A model generated the notes under the pieces. The model had not been told where the DNA came from. It saw only the letters and a program-made list of their open reading frames with translations, and ran no database searches. Positions 1 through 11,908 of a stretch of DNA of 64,000 nt are shown piece after piece; the stretch's first letter is position 1; each line of letters starts with the position of its first letter. The position numbers and the translations under genes were made by a program. Source of the stretch: Stomorhina lunata (Eukaryota > Arthropoda > Insecta > Diptera > Rhiniidae); the NCBI GenBank assembly GCA_933228675.1, contig OW121740.1, positions 36,589,792-36,653,791 of the forward strand. The letters run 5' to 3'.

Positions 1-299
1 ATGACGTCTACGTGCAATGCCCAGTTCATTATCTTAAATCGGTTACTAGCGGACGATTAACTGTCATTTGCGAATGTCTAAAAACAATTTATTTAATGGA
101 TAATGACTCAAATTTTAATTTGAACAATAGTCAAGAAGGCCCATATGAATGTAGGAGCTATCCAAAGTTGGTTACAATATTTATAACGTACAATACCATA
201 GTTGGGAAGGGAATAAACAGTTTGTGCGGATTTAAATATTGGTCTGAGATACACCTTAAAGTACATACATATACCGGTAGACTAAGAATTTGGTAAGGA

Positions 300-412
300 A
301 ACTTATTTTGGTAGTGGGACCCATTGCTATTGAAATTTGCAGAAATCGCTACATTACTTTCGGTGCCGCACATAGCTCCAACTTTCCGAAATTGAATCTA
401 CAATTCTTCACA
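300..412. repeat. Fragment of the 2.9-kb dispersed repeat family
   Basis: Shares its phrase order with 2930-3680: a tagtggg...ctattgaaatt stretch, then catagctcc followed by ttccgaaattga. It is diverged and carries no coding potential. The rest of positions 1-540 shows nothing I can support; the short frames there have no recognisable product. Confidence 0.4.
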
Positions 413-540
413 CTACACAGATGGCGCAATTTCACTGTTCTGTATTAAACAATATAATGATGTAACTCTCCTTTTTACCATTATTCACTTCTCTACAGTC
501 CCCTTTCCAAACGATTCTTTTACCTGAGTGAACTCTAGGA

Positions 541-630
541 AACTCGTAGAAAAGGACGTCCGAAACATCAATGGAAAGAAAAAGTAGAAAAAAAAAATAG
601 TTCAAAGCTTGACGTACGAAATTAGACTTT
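541..630 (+). pseudogene. RTE-like LINE coding relic
   Basis: Reads TRRKGRPKHQWKEKVEK in one frame before decaying in an A-run. This R-GRP-W-V motif is typical of the region after the reverse transcriptase in RTE/BovB-type LINEs (family knowledge). A second piece at 22149-22265 aligns through the same block and ends with the same DNA, TACGAAATTAGA, which supports one family. The relic is only about 30 codons and is certainly inactive. Confidence 0.5.
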
Positions 631-639
631 TCTTTGAAG

Positions 640-1569
640 AATAAAAGGTTTATACGTTTATTCAAACCTAAATATCTTTGTTATTTTAAGTATATTAGCT
701 GATTATTTACATCAATGGTTTACCATATCGTTTACTGTTTCGATCAGTTTACAAGATATGGACATTTTAATAGAAAAGCCAAAGTTATAAAAATAAGAGG
801 GCTATATCGATATTTTTCCGAGCTTTAAAGCAGAGATAGGCACAAATACATAAACATTTTGAGTCTGTGTGTGTGAGAAAAATTTTGTAAACAAACGAGC
901 GTTCTCCCGACCCCTTCAGTAATTTTTCAACAAGCAAACAACCAACCGTCTTGGTTGGATGCTAGTGATTAACTAAATTAAGAAAACACAACCATATGTT
1001 ACAAATGCTCGACTAAGATTAAATTGTGTAGTTTTTTTCGTAATTTGAGAATAACTACAAATACGTGAGACTCTCAAGAGCGAATTTATATGCATGTGAA
1101 GCGCGCTCACCCACAATGCCTATGCCAGCTTTAAAGCAAGAAAAATTTCTAGCCAAGAACTTTTATACTGTTAATCTTAAAATTAAAAGTTGTTTGGGGG
1201 CTACACACATTTTTAACAATCTACAACTGACGTGATATATTTTCCACAATTCAATTGATGTGGTAAATACCAGCAAAGACTATAATATAAAGATGTTGCG
1301 CTTCCGTATAGTTTTTTCACTTGCTCATGAAATGTATCGTTGGTCTCATGTAGAAAGGTCCTAACTCAAACATTTTTCGAAATTGATTTCTTTTTGTGAT
1401 TCCAATGCATTCAACGCAAATACACCACCTCACAAAAATTTATGGCAATTTTATCAAAATTAGGGGTTATTTAAATAATTTTCTAAAAAGCCCTTATTAA
1501 ACTTATTTTTGAAAAAAAAAAATATATATATATTTTAAAAGCCATATCTCGCCAAATTATGTGTCTAAA
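640..1569. other. No gene seen
   Basis: AT-rich sequence with frequent stops in all frames and no terminal repeats or recognisable protein. Nothing supportable. Confidence 0.5.
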
Positions 1570-2370
1570 AGCTTTTGGTTGGATTTATAATAATTTCTTA
1601 TATTAAACATTTGTCAACAAAACTTTCAATATAAAAAGCTTTCCTACAGGTAACTTTTAATATCTAAAACTTTCTACTGAGAACATTCCACACCAAAAGT
1701 TTAATATCTAAAGCTTTCTAAAAACTGTCTATATTAAAAATTTCTAAATAAAACTTTCAATGTCGAAAGGATTCCTATAAAAAAAATTCTTAATCGAATG
1801 ATTTCTTATAAAAAAAAACTTTCCTATAAATAACTTTCAATATTAAAGCTTTCCTATAGGTAACTTTGATATAAAAAGCTTTCAACTTAAAACATTGCAT
1901 ACCGAAAGCTTTTCTATATAAAACTTTCGATGTCGAAAAGTTTTCTATAATAAACTTTGATATTGAAAGATTTTCTAGAGAAAACTTTCGATATCAAAAG
2001 ATTTCTTGTATAAAACTTTTGTCGTTCCTAAAGGTTACTTTTAATATCCAAAGCTTTCTACTATAACATTCCATATCAGAAACTTTCCAATATAAAAATG
2101 CCAATATCTAAAGATTTCCTATATAAATCTTTCGATTTCGAAAAGCTTCCTAATAAAAAATTTTCGAATAGAAAGATGTTCTATAGAAAACTTTTTATTT
2201 CCTTCATAAAACTTTGAACATCGAAAGATTTCATATAGAAAACATTCCAAGTCAAACTTTCAATATCGAAAGCATTTTAACATTTTAGTAATGAAAGATC
2301 TCTTGTTGAAAGTATTCTCTAACGAAAGCTTTTCTTTAGAAAACATTCGCTATGTAAAGCTTTCCTAAAT
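1570..2370. repeat. Degenerate tandem array with CTTTCGATATCGAAAG core
   Basis: About 25 strongly diverged units of roughly 30 bp, each alternating an aaactttc half and a gaaagctttcc half. Better-preserved units show the palindrome CTTTCGATATCGAAAG (for example near 1925, 1985 and 2255). Unit length drifts and many units carry indels, so the array looks old. There is no coding potential. Confidence 0.65.
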
Positions 2371-2929
2371 ATAATTCTTTTTGATCACTACAGGAAAAAG
2401 CTCTAAGTTACATTTATGCATTCAAATGAGAATAAAAAGCCATATCTCAATTTAGTTTTTTAAATGTTTAAAATTAAAAAAAAAAAACAAGTTTTGAATA
2501 TCAAATTCGTCCTTCATTTTAACAATAATCCACATTTAAAATAAACGTAAAACTTTGTCAATTACTGTCTTAAATCAGTTTGTATCTTCTCGTATAAAGT
2601 TTTAAATATATGGTCTCATGAAGACCAATGGTATGTTGGTTTGCGCGTTATATTTTCCAAGATCCGTTTTGTGAAAATAATAAAAACCTTTTTGTTTATG
2701 AGTGTAACTTATTATTTATATACATAGTTATTTTTGCAATTCAAAGCTAAAATTCGTGTTTTATGTTGATCTATCGGCATGGGCTTTTAGAAAACCACGT
2801 CAGTCGCATAGGGTTAAGATCGGTCCTATACAGATGAACAAGACTTACACCGAAATATTAGAAAACAATTTAAAGATATTGGCAGGGAATCTGATTTTTA
2901 GGATAGTATTTTAAATCTTAATACATTTT

Positions 2930-3680
2930 TATACCCTTCACCACCATAGGTGGAAATGGTATTATAAGTTTGTGCTGATGTATGTAACGCAAAGAAATAT
3001 TTGTATTAGATCCACCTTTAGTTTACCAATAGGCCTAGAATCACTTTCTGAGTCGATTTAATGATGCCCGTCCGTCCGTCTGGCTGGCTGGACCTCCATG
3101 TAAACCATAATTTGATGAAATTTGGCGCAGATCATTTTTTTGATAGTGGCTATTGACCATGACTATTGAAATTCGTCAAAATCGGTCCATTATTTATGGT
3201 ATCCCCCATAGCTCCCACTTCCCGGAATTGATATATTGGCCACAAATATCAATATTTTTTCATGAAATTTAAAACAAATACTGCCTATGCAAACTTAAAT
3301 CACTGTACCAAATTTCGTTGAAATTGGTTCACATTTGACAATAGCTCCTATACAAATTCTTCTGTCAAAATGCACTAAATGAGACAAAAATCACTAAAAT
3401 GCTCGTAAATCTGAAGATAAAGAGAATTTTAAGTTTATTTTTTTGCATACATAATTTGCATACATAAATTCGCCAAATTTCGAGATATTCGGTCCACATT
3501 TGACCCTAGCTCTCATATAAGGCCAAATGACGGAAACAGCTTAAATATATAAGTTTTAATAAAATGTTTGTATGATGGCAAAATTTACCAAATATTTGTC
3601 TCTATACAGGAAAAAAAAACACCTTTGACCTTAGTGGTGAAGGGTATCTTATGGTCGGGCTTGACCGACTACAGTTCTTT
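2930..3680. repeat. Dispersed repeat with ATACCCTTCACCA ends
   Basis: Begins with ATACCCTTCACCACCATAGG and closes with TTAGTGGTGAAGGGTAT, so the ends are inverted relatives. Inside are a CCGTCCGTC run and repeated phrases of the kind catagctccc and tttgaccctagctct. Related pieces lie at 300-412, 36560-36900 and 37540-37620. Such ends are common in fly dispersed repeats; I cannot assign a superfamily. Confidence 0.55.
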
Positions 3681-4649
3681 CTTACGGGATTTTTTTTAAG
3701 TTTGCAATTTCAAAAAAAAAAAATGTTTTGTCGAATAGTGTAATTTATATCCAGAGCATTTCAAAAATATTATAACTTTTCAAGAAATTGAATCACTTGA
3801 ACATATTATTTCTTGGAATTCTAAAATGTATCATTCAAAACGTAGGTGTGTTTAATTTATCAATGAAAATCTTTTTCAATACAAATTTACGAACATTGAT
3901 TTATTGAAACATATATAATTATTTTGAAACATTAACTTAGGTAGAAAGGAATTTAAATATTAAAAAAAGAAAATATTAAAAATTAACCTCTTAATTCATA
4001 AACGAGAAATAAAATTATCAAAGCTTTTTTATGGAAAATTTGATTTGAAAGCGTGACATATCATTATTTTTCGTTTGTGAATTGAAAAGAGTTCAAAAAT
4101 ATTTTTCTGCATTTTCTTAAATAAAATTTGTCTGAAAATATTTAGAATTTTTGGTCGATATTTCTGCATTCTTTCTAAAAACCGATTACATACTTGTATA
4201 TCGTTTTGATGACAGATGACACATGTAAATTTTTATATTACAACAAAAACAACTTACGACAGAACGAGAGTATAAATTCTTTTATATGTTTTTTTTTCTT
4301 CTTTCTGGATTAATATTGATTAAAACAGATGAGCAACATTTCTTTGAGGACGACGTCAGCAAAAAAAAGAAAAAAAACAAGAGGGATGTAAAAGAATTTT
4401 AGATTTAGGAATCGTAAGTGCTTTAGGTGGTTTTCCTTCTTTTTTTTCTTCCTTCACTTTAAAGATTTTTGACAATTCAAGTTTTTGTTTCCACTTTAAC
4501 GAAATTTTACAATGTAACTCCAAGAAAAAACAAAAATCTACGCAAGCAAAACAAAAATACGAATACAAAGAGAGTAAAACTATGGAAGAGAGGAGAGTAA
4601 GAGCATAATTTGAGTTGGATAAACAAAAAAAAAAAAAAACGAAACTTTA
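3681..4649. other. No gene seen
   Basis: AT-rich stretch with homopolymer A and T runs. A short GACGACGTCAGC patch near 4348 recurs near 8410, but nothing else supports a gene. Confidence 0.4.
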
Positions 4650-4657
4650 GTAAAACC

Positions 4658-5854
4658 CAGTGTTGCCACCAACCAAATGTTAAATTACACATGGATCATG
4701 CCAAAATTACACATGAAATTAGGAATTACACAGATTTTTTTTTGGCCAAACATGTTTTGAAGTTAATTTAATTCATTTTTTTTTTGTTAAAAATTAAAAA
4801 AAAATGATTTGTAGTTTTTTAAATGAATGTTCATCTTTTTTTATTTCATAATGCTTGAAAAGAAAACAATTAATGTATACTATTTCAAATCGATTTCAAA
4901 AAATGAAATACATAACGACTATATTGAAAATCTTCCACTTTTTGTTTAACATTTTTTGTGTAGGTTCAAAAATTGGTCCACCATTAATAAATTTTTGCAA
5001 AGTAGGAAACAATCTATCTCCAAGGAATTCTTTAAATCAAAAACTTTTTAAATCGAAAAGTTTACAAATCGACATTGAACAATGAAAATCTTTTTAAAAC
5101 ATATATGTCACCTTCTCCGAGAAAAAGGACCTAGTGTATGAAAATAAAGTTTTGAGAAAAACTAAAAAAATTAAATTTTAATGTTATTTTCATTTTTATC
5201 GATTTCCACGTTCGTTTTGTATGTTTTTATGGCAAATACATTTTTATCAGAAATCTAACTCATTTCATCTCATTCTAAACCCTTTTAGGTACCAGAATCC
5301 ACTGCTAACTCTAAACCCGTTTTTTGACACACTAGGTTCCTTTTATCGGAAAAGGTCACATATAATGATTGAAAAGTTTGGGCAATTTTGTGATCAACAA
5401 TATCCGCAATTGAATAAATATCGTCACTTAAATATTGTTTTAATTTAACGGATATAAAATTCTCGAAAATCATGAAGTATAATTTTTTTTCCCGAATTAG
5501 AGATTGTGGTCAAAGATTCATGAGCAGCAATACCAATATATCATTTTCTTTAATAAACATACATAAATATATTAATCTGAATGGTTGATTTCCCATAAGC
5601 ACTGGGATTTTAAAACATACATTTTTATGTAGTTAGAATAAAAACTTTGCATTACATGCATTATTCCGATTTCGAATGGAACGGACATAAAATTATTTTT
5701 TAAAGTTCAAGTTTTGAAAACTGTTAGTACTCAAAAATTAAAAAAAAAAATGAAATTACACATGAATTACACATGCAGCCAATTACACATCGGCTATACA
5801 TGAAAATAAAAATTACACATGATATGTGTAATTACACCTGAAGTGGCAACACTG
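4658..5854. mobile_element. Non-autonomous hAT element, 8-bp target duplication
   Basis: Termini are CAGTGTTGCCAC and its reverse complement GTGGCAACACTG. The flanks are identical 8-mers GTAAAACC (4650-4657 and 5855-5862). CAG-type ends with 8-bp duplications are diagnostic of hAT transposons (family knowledge). Both subterminal zones carry repeats of AATTACACATG (about three on the left, six on the right), the usual arrangement of transposase-binding sites. The two internal frames of 75-76 residues show no transposase motifs, so the copy depends on an enzyme supplied elsewhere. The perfect duplication suggests a fairly recent insertion. Confidence 0.9.
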
Positions 5855-5862
5855 GTAAAACC

Positions 5863-6561
5863 AGATTCTTATATGAAACTCTTGAAAGAGATTTCAAAAT
5901 ATATGTTGAAGTACTTTTTTTTTTATTTATTAATAAAAGTTAAAATTGTGTTTTTTTTAACATTAATTAACTCACGCACAAAGTTTCTTTCTTTGTGAAT
6001 GAATTTTTTTCACAAACGCCCACTTTTTCTCAAATATTATTTCAAGTAATTATAACTTTAATAAAGACAACTTTAATTTAATACTTTTTTTATTTAGATT
6101 TCAAGAGACGCAAATGCGGTTTGTTTTAAGAATTAAAACAGTAGCTAATAAAAAGCCATAGGGAGAGCGAGAGAGGAAATGCAACGTAAAGAGTAGATTG
6201 TATAAAGAAAGAAGTGCGTTCAAAAAAGTCATCATCAAAATCGGAGGGATATATACAGTTCTATACATGAACCCAACAAAACATTTCAGAACCAGATTTT
6301 AAATTAATCGTAGAATAAACTTATTAGAAGAGATTTCCTACAATTTTCACAAGCGAACTTATTTTAAGCTTACTTTTGTAAAAAAAAAGTTAAAAAATTT
6401 TAAATACCTACTGTTTAATAAATCCTTAGAATAACAATATCTTTTAAAAGAATACTTGCACTTATATAGATAACGATTTGACAAGTTTGATTAGAAAAAG
6501 CTTATTCTCGCAATAGTTTTGTAAGTGAATGAAGCACCGTTATTAGGCAAGTATCTCAATT
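5863..6561. other. No gene seen
   Basis: AT-rich spacer between two transposons; no frame of note and no repeat boundary recognised. Confidence 0.4.
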
Positions 6562-6563
6562 TA

Positions 6564-7838
6564 AAGAGTGTTCTAAAAAAATATGCATTTACTATTTTAG
6601 ACAAAATTTATCCATAGTGCAAGAAATAATTTATTTTTTGATCAAGATAGTTTCTATAGATATGTCAGATACTATTATTTTAGAAATTATTAATTTTCAA
6701 TAGTTATTTCAATCAAAATGGACTGCGAAAAAAAAGTTCGTGAAAATATAATTAAAACTTTTAAAAAATAGCTAAAAATTTGAAAGTTGACCCTCGAACG
6801 GTTTCTAATGCCATCAGACGGTATAAGGAAAACCTGAGCATTGAAAGAAAACCTGGATCAGGGAGGAAAAAAGGTCCTACAGATATTGGTAAGGCAAATG
6901 AAGTCGAGCGACCCTTTCGAAGAGCGCCTAACACTTCTTTAAGAAAAGCAGCTCGTACGGTGAAATGTTCTACGAATTTTTAACATAGAGTCAAAGCTTA
7001 TGATGGACTGAAGACATACAAAGTCCAAAAGGTTCCAGATCGCAATGCTATAAAGAACTTAGAAGCAAAAAAACGAGCGAAAAAATTGAAGTCTGATTTT
7101 ATAAAAAAATACACCTGTTGTGTGATGGATGATGAAACATACGTACTGGCAGACTTTTCTCAACTTCCTGGTCAAGATTTTTATGTTGCTGATAAACGGG
7201 GCAATGTTCGGCAAGAGTTTCGCACAAAAAAAAAACAAACAAAATTCCCTAAGAAGTTTCTCGTGTGGCAAGCTGTTTGCAGTTGTGGCAAAAGAAGTAA
7301 AGTATTTGTGGCATCTGGCACAATAAACACAGAAATTTATATAAAGGAGTGCCTACAAAAACGGTTGTTACCCTTTTTAAGAGAGCACAAAGTGACTACA
7401 TTTTTTTTGGCCCGATATGGCATTATGTCTTTATGGAAAAAAGGAACTTGAGTGGTACTGAAAGAATAATGTCATTTTTGTACCACGAGAGGCAAATCCG
7501 CCTAACTGTCCAGAACTTCGGCCTGTGGAAAGGTATTGGGCTCTAGTAAAAAAGGAATTGAAGAACACAGGAAAGATTTCCAAGAACATGTCCGATTTTA
7601 ATCGCAGGTGGAACACATGCTCCAAAAAGGTATCAGAAGCAACTGTAAAATCTTTAATGGGAGGGTTTCCGAAAAAAGTCGATAATTTTGCAAAACCCGA
7701 GTACTAAGTAAACATTTTAATGCTAAATGATTTTGTATAATATGTCATTATATTTGCGTATTTTGTAGAGTTTTTATATTAAAAGGTTTGATTTTTATTT
7801 AAGAAAATCCAACTACAAATTTTATTTAGAGCACTCTT
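6564..7838 (+). mobile_element. Tc1/mariner-superfamily DD37E element, copy 1
   Basis: A 1,275-bp element bounded by TA dinucleotides (6562-6563 and 7839-7840). The terminal inverted repeats are AAGAGTGTTCTAAA on the left and AAGAGTGCTCTAAA (reverse complement) on the right. It is nearly identical to the 1,273-bp copy at 41739-43011. Differences are a few substitutions and complementary small deletions: this copy lacks about 27 bp near 6765, while the other lacks about 25 bp near 42081. TA target choice and size fit IS630/Tc1/mariner. It carries a broken transposase gene. Confidence 0.92.
6718..7707 (+). pseudogene. DD37E transposase, broken (copy 1)
   Basis: Starts at ATG 6718. A small deletion between direct repeats runs the frame into a TAG near 6770. 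The helix-turn-helix block LKVDPRTVSNAIRRYKENL follows at about 6777-6835. A TAA stops the next frame at about 6981. The catalytic part has the first Asp in VMDDETYVLADF (about 7124-7159). A one-base T-run expansion near 7405 shifts the frame at the second Asp region. The last segment, with the catalytic Glu in VERYWALVKKEL, is read from about 7525 to the stop at 7705-7707. Spacing of the last two acids, counted on the better copy at 42 kb, is 37, matching the DD37E group known from mosquitoes. Not functional. Confidence 0.9.
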
Positions 7839-7840
7839 TA

Positions 7841-9330
7841 TTTCATTCGGAACAGTCTTTATAAACCAAAATCTAGTTCATCTGAACTATATTGATATTC
7901 ATAACATCTAAATAACGAATTAAAATGTTTTTGAACTGATTCTTTTTGAACGCACTCCTTTTCTTAGTAGTTGAACTACAAAGAAAAATAACTATAATCC
8001 AAAGTGGAGCCAAGATGGGGAGTCGGTCGGCGAGATGTTGGGTAGGGGGGGAATGAGAGCTTTATACCAAGAGTGTGTGAGCTGGTTGGTGTGTTTTAAG
8101 ATTAAAGTGTCACGACGTCGACGTTTTTAATATATAATGTATGACGAGTTTTGTTGTCGACCATAAAAAAATACATATTTTTTTTCTTCAATAAGAAAAC
8201 ACCTGCACTGAATTATTGAAATATTTTCACCACTTTTATTAGCAAAGGAATTTTTAAAAACATTTCGATTTTAAGATTTTCATTAAATCTTTATTAGAAT
8301 AATTACATTTGATTTTCTTTCAATTTTCAACACTCTATGTAAGAAAATTTCTAATTTGTTTTTTCCTTCTCTTTTTTTTAATATGGAAAAAATTATATAC
8401 ACGACGCGACGACGTCAGCGATGACTACGACGGCGACAAAAGTAACGAACGTTACGTTGACCACAATAAGTTGAAACTAACTAAAGTCGCAGCAAATAAA
8501 ATTCTCCAACAATACTCCACAATCTATGCTAAAGAGGAACAGCAAAAAGAAGCATCAGCAGTGGTGGAGTCCATAAGACTGAGAACGAAGACTTGACAGC
8601 TCTAGTCAAAACAAATGTGTGTTTAATTGATACAAAAACGAAAGAAACAAAAAAAAAAATGACTCAGAGATATTTGTAGTTCGATAACGTGGAAATAATA
8701 AAACAATAATTCAAAGAGAGTAAAAGAACTTAACAAAAGAGCGCATAATCACCAAATTATCGTTACGAATCTCTCACTCAATCAATTTGTTTTTATTTTT
8801 GCTATTGCAGAGCCCACTGTCCACTGCTAAGCATGTAATAAAAAAAGTAAAAAAATCTTTAAAATTTTCTTTAGATATCATCATGTGGTTGTATCTTATG
8901 AGCGATTGGAGGCCGTGGCTAAGGTCATCTTATTGGTTTTTTCTTGTTTTCCTTTCATTCATTCTTATTTTGGTTTAGTCAACACTAACACACCCATGCA
9001 CCACCAATCTCCATCATCCACCACTAGTAGACATTACCAACAAATTTGATGACGGTGAATGCAATAAGGAAGGAAATTCTAAATGAGTCCAATAAGAACA
9101 GAAAATTTACTCACTTATATTACAGAGAGTAAAGAAAAAGAGAACATGTTCTTGTGGGGGAAGAGGGGGAGCTTGACTCGTGCTCTTATTGTAAGTGTAG
9201 AGTTCTCTCTTTTGTGGAGAATAACAAAATATGAAAACATAAGAAATTTGTTGTTAATTTACTTGGTTGTATTATTAGGGCATGCTAATGTTTAGAGTTG
9301 TATTAAAAAGTTGTTATTATTAAAATTATA
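7841..9330. other. Intergenic, locally less AT-rich
   Basis: Includes several GACGTC/GACGAC-rich patches near 8110 and 8405-8450 that differ in composition from the AT-rich surroundings. They could be a promoter or 5' UTR, but I find no convincing start, splice pair or motif. The frame at 8396-8596 is listed separately. Confidence 0.3.
8396..8596 (+). other. Unidentified open frame without ATG
   Basis: About 66 codons reading from TRRDDVSDDYDGDKSNERY to the stop after SIRLRTKT. The composition is polar and charged, more protein-like than nearby frames, but there is no internal methionine and no clear 3' splice site upstream. It might be an exon or transcribed leader, or chance. I do not recognise it. 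Confidence 0.15.
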
Positions 9331-10975
9331 ACAAGTAAGAGTGTTATATTCGGCTGTACCGAATCTTGTATACCCACCATTAAGTTGTACGAGAGTGCAG
9401 CTAATTCAAAATGTTGACCAAATGTGGTATTGTTGCTATAGTTCAACATTTGAAAGTATCTAAGTGGTTTTCCAAGTATTTACCTTGGACAAAATGCTGT
9501 TCCATAACCGAATATAGTATTACATTAATAAGCTGTTTCGTTGTGCCATAAACATGTTGATAGCAACACGGCAGGTTCATATATTTTGTTAGAAGTTCCT
9601 ATTGCATATACCGTGTATAAAGTCTGGACCTAACATTGATTGATAGCTATCTAATTTCGTAGATGCAATCTTAATATAATGAATGTACCTCCAAATTTTT
9701 TTGATTGTGGATATAAAAAGGGGATGTTATATGTATATATAAGAACTACAGCCAAATGTTGACCGATTGTTACAAAATTTAATATACTGGCTGGTATTAG
9801 TATAAAGTTTATTTGTGCAAAATTTAGTGGACATAGCTGACATAGTTTATAATTTAATAGCTTTTAACTGGCGTTTGTGGCATTTTAGTGGTTACCGGGA
9901 GCGGTTTTTATATGAAAGCTATGGTCAAAAATGGACCGATTCCTATAAAATTTGACGTGCTGACTAAAAGTTGCATAAAACTTCTCTGTTCTAAATTTAG
10001 TAGTCATAGATTTTAAAATTTTATTCAATTTATTAGCATAAATATGATTCCCGGGGCAGGGTTATATGGGAGCTCTAACTAAATGTGAACCGATTTTACC
10101 CAGCACACAACTTCTATAACATATCGAAAATACTTTTGATAAATTTTGTCTCTCTAGCTCTTGTAGTTAAGGAACTATCGTGCTTTTATCTGACGGAAAG
10201 ACGGACATAAACCCCCGTTTCTTTTTGTATTTTTGTGTTTCCGTAAGTTTTTTATATGGGAGCTATGGTCAAATTAAAAAATTAATTTCGTCAAAAAATT
10301 GTGTTTTTTTTTAAAAAGTTTTTTGAACTGTATATCAAATTTTAGAAAATCATTAAACGCATCATACTATTAAATTTCATCAAAATCGATAGATCAATAA
10401 CCCAGATATAGTCAAAGCAAAAGTTAAAAGTTGACAAATTTTAAAAAAAATTAAAAAAACAGCCTTTTTTAAAAAAAAATTTTGAATTATATATCAGATC
10501 TTAGAAAATACTCCGAAGCAACATGCGATTAAATTTTATCAAAATCGGTTTATAAACACCAGAGATATCGCCAAAATTCAAAATTCGATGAGAATCAAAT
10601 TTTTTTTAAAAACTGTATATTTCAAAAAAAAGTTTTGAATTTGGTCAAAAAACTGTTTTTTTTTAAAGTTGTTTGAAATGTATAGCAGATTTTAGGAAAT
10701 CATTTAATGCTGCACACTATTGAATTTTTTTAAAATCGGTAGATCAATAACCGAGATATCGCTAAAATACTAAACTTCGATGACAAATTTTAAATATTTT
10801 TTTTTTAATTTTTTAAAAATCTGGGGACAGACGGATATGGCTAAATCGACTCTCCTGGCGATTCTGAGTCGATCGGTATAATTTTTATGGGGTCTAAGAC
10901 GAATAATGAAAAAATTACAAACTGAATGACAAACTTATAATACCCTTTCACCTACTGGTGAAGGGGTATTTGGTC
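9331..10975. repeat. Long dispersed repeat with ATTCGGCTGTACCGAAT hairpin end
   Basis: Opens with the small palindrome ATTCGGCTGTACCGAAT and a GTATACCCACCATTA phrase, and closes with ACCCTTTCACCTACTGGTGAAGGGGTA. Its core (10280-10830) holds about three degenerate units of 170-190 bp, each with a T-run/A-run pair, a cagattttagaaaat phrase and a cgatagatcaataaccgagatat phrase. A related 3' piece ends at 52675. It is non-coding and probably a non-autonomous element. Confidence 0.55.
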
Positions 10976-11179
10976 CTCAGATGCGTCTACCAGATCAAAA
11001 AAAGCTTAAAAAATGGGTAAAAAATCAACCCAAAAATTCCTTTTTACCCAAATATCTCGAAACCCAAAGGAGATAACCTACACATGTAAGCGTAGATCTT
11101 CTCAAGGACAACTTAAGCTTAAAATTTCTTTTCAATCCATCCATAAATGGTTTTTTTGGCGAATTTTTAAAAAAAGTCG

Positions 11180-11395
11180 AAAACCCGAGATGACCTACTT
11201 TGAAGGTCCATCAATCACTCTTCCGACCTCACATGGAGCAATGCTTTTGAAAACCAACTCGAATACTTCTTTACTATTACCAAGCCATTGCTTCAAATTT
11301 GGGAACAAGAAACATTTTTTGGGGCGAAATCTGAGAAATATGGTGGATAGGTGTGCTTATTCATAGACCAATTCATGAATTTTGGTCATGGACTG
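11180..11395 (-). pseudogene. Mariner (irritans-type) transposase C-terminal relic
   Basis: Read on the minus strand this gives HELVYE(stop)AHLSTIFLRF followed by KKCFLFPNLKQWLGNSKEV. This is the tail region after the last catalytic Asp of irritans mariners. A better copy of the same family lies at 49795-50420. The N-terminal block of this same relic appears at 13140-13215, separated by the CAGGGG element at 11909-12996. It is riddled with stops. Confidence 0.65.
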
Positions 11396-11908
11396 CATAT
11401 CTTTTTATCCTTTTGTTGTTTTTTTATCAATTGAATTGAATGGAATTTACTCTTAAGATCAACAGATGAAACTTTGGCAATTATTACTCAAAATTGCTTT
11501 CAGCCAACCCAGCTGAATACTCCAAAATATGTGTTTACGACCATATGCGTCATAAAATAATATAAATAATGAGTTTGATACGTAACCACCTAAACATCCC
11601 AAGAAATTAAAGATGCAATAATATCTGGAAAGTCTGGAGCTAACACAGCTCTATCACCAATGTTGTTAAAGCCTCTGATAACGAAGTATTGGTGGGACGA
11701 AAAATTGAAAAATGACTGTTGCAGTCATTGCAGGACTGTTCTAATTGAAGGGGTATAAATTAAGAAGGGTATAAACTGACGTGGAAGTGAAAAAGAATCA
11801 AAGAGAGAAATGTAGCCCTTACAGAGCCGCGAACGCCGATATATAAAATGTTATGATCGGACACAGTGAAAAAAATACAAAAAAAAAAAAAAAAATAGAA
11901 TTATTGTT
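11396..11908. other. Probable decayed mariner interior
   Basis: No readable protein, but spacing implies this is the eroded middle of the mariner split by the neighbouring element. A CCSHCRT-like phrase near 11715 is too short to use. Confidence 0.3.
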
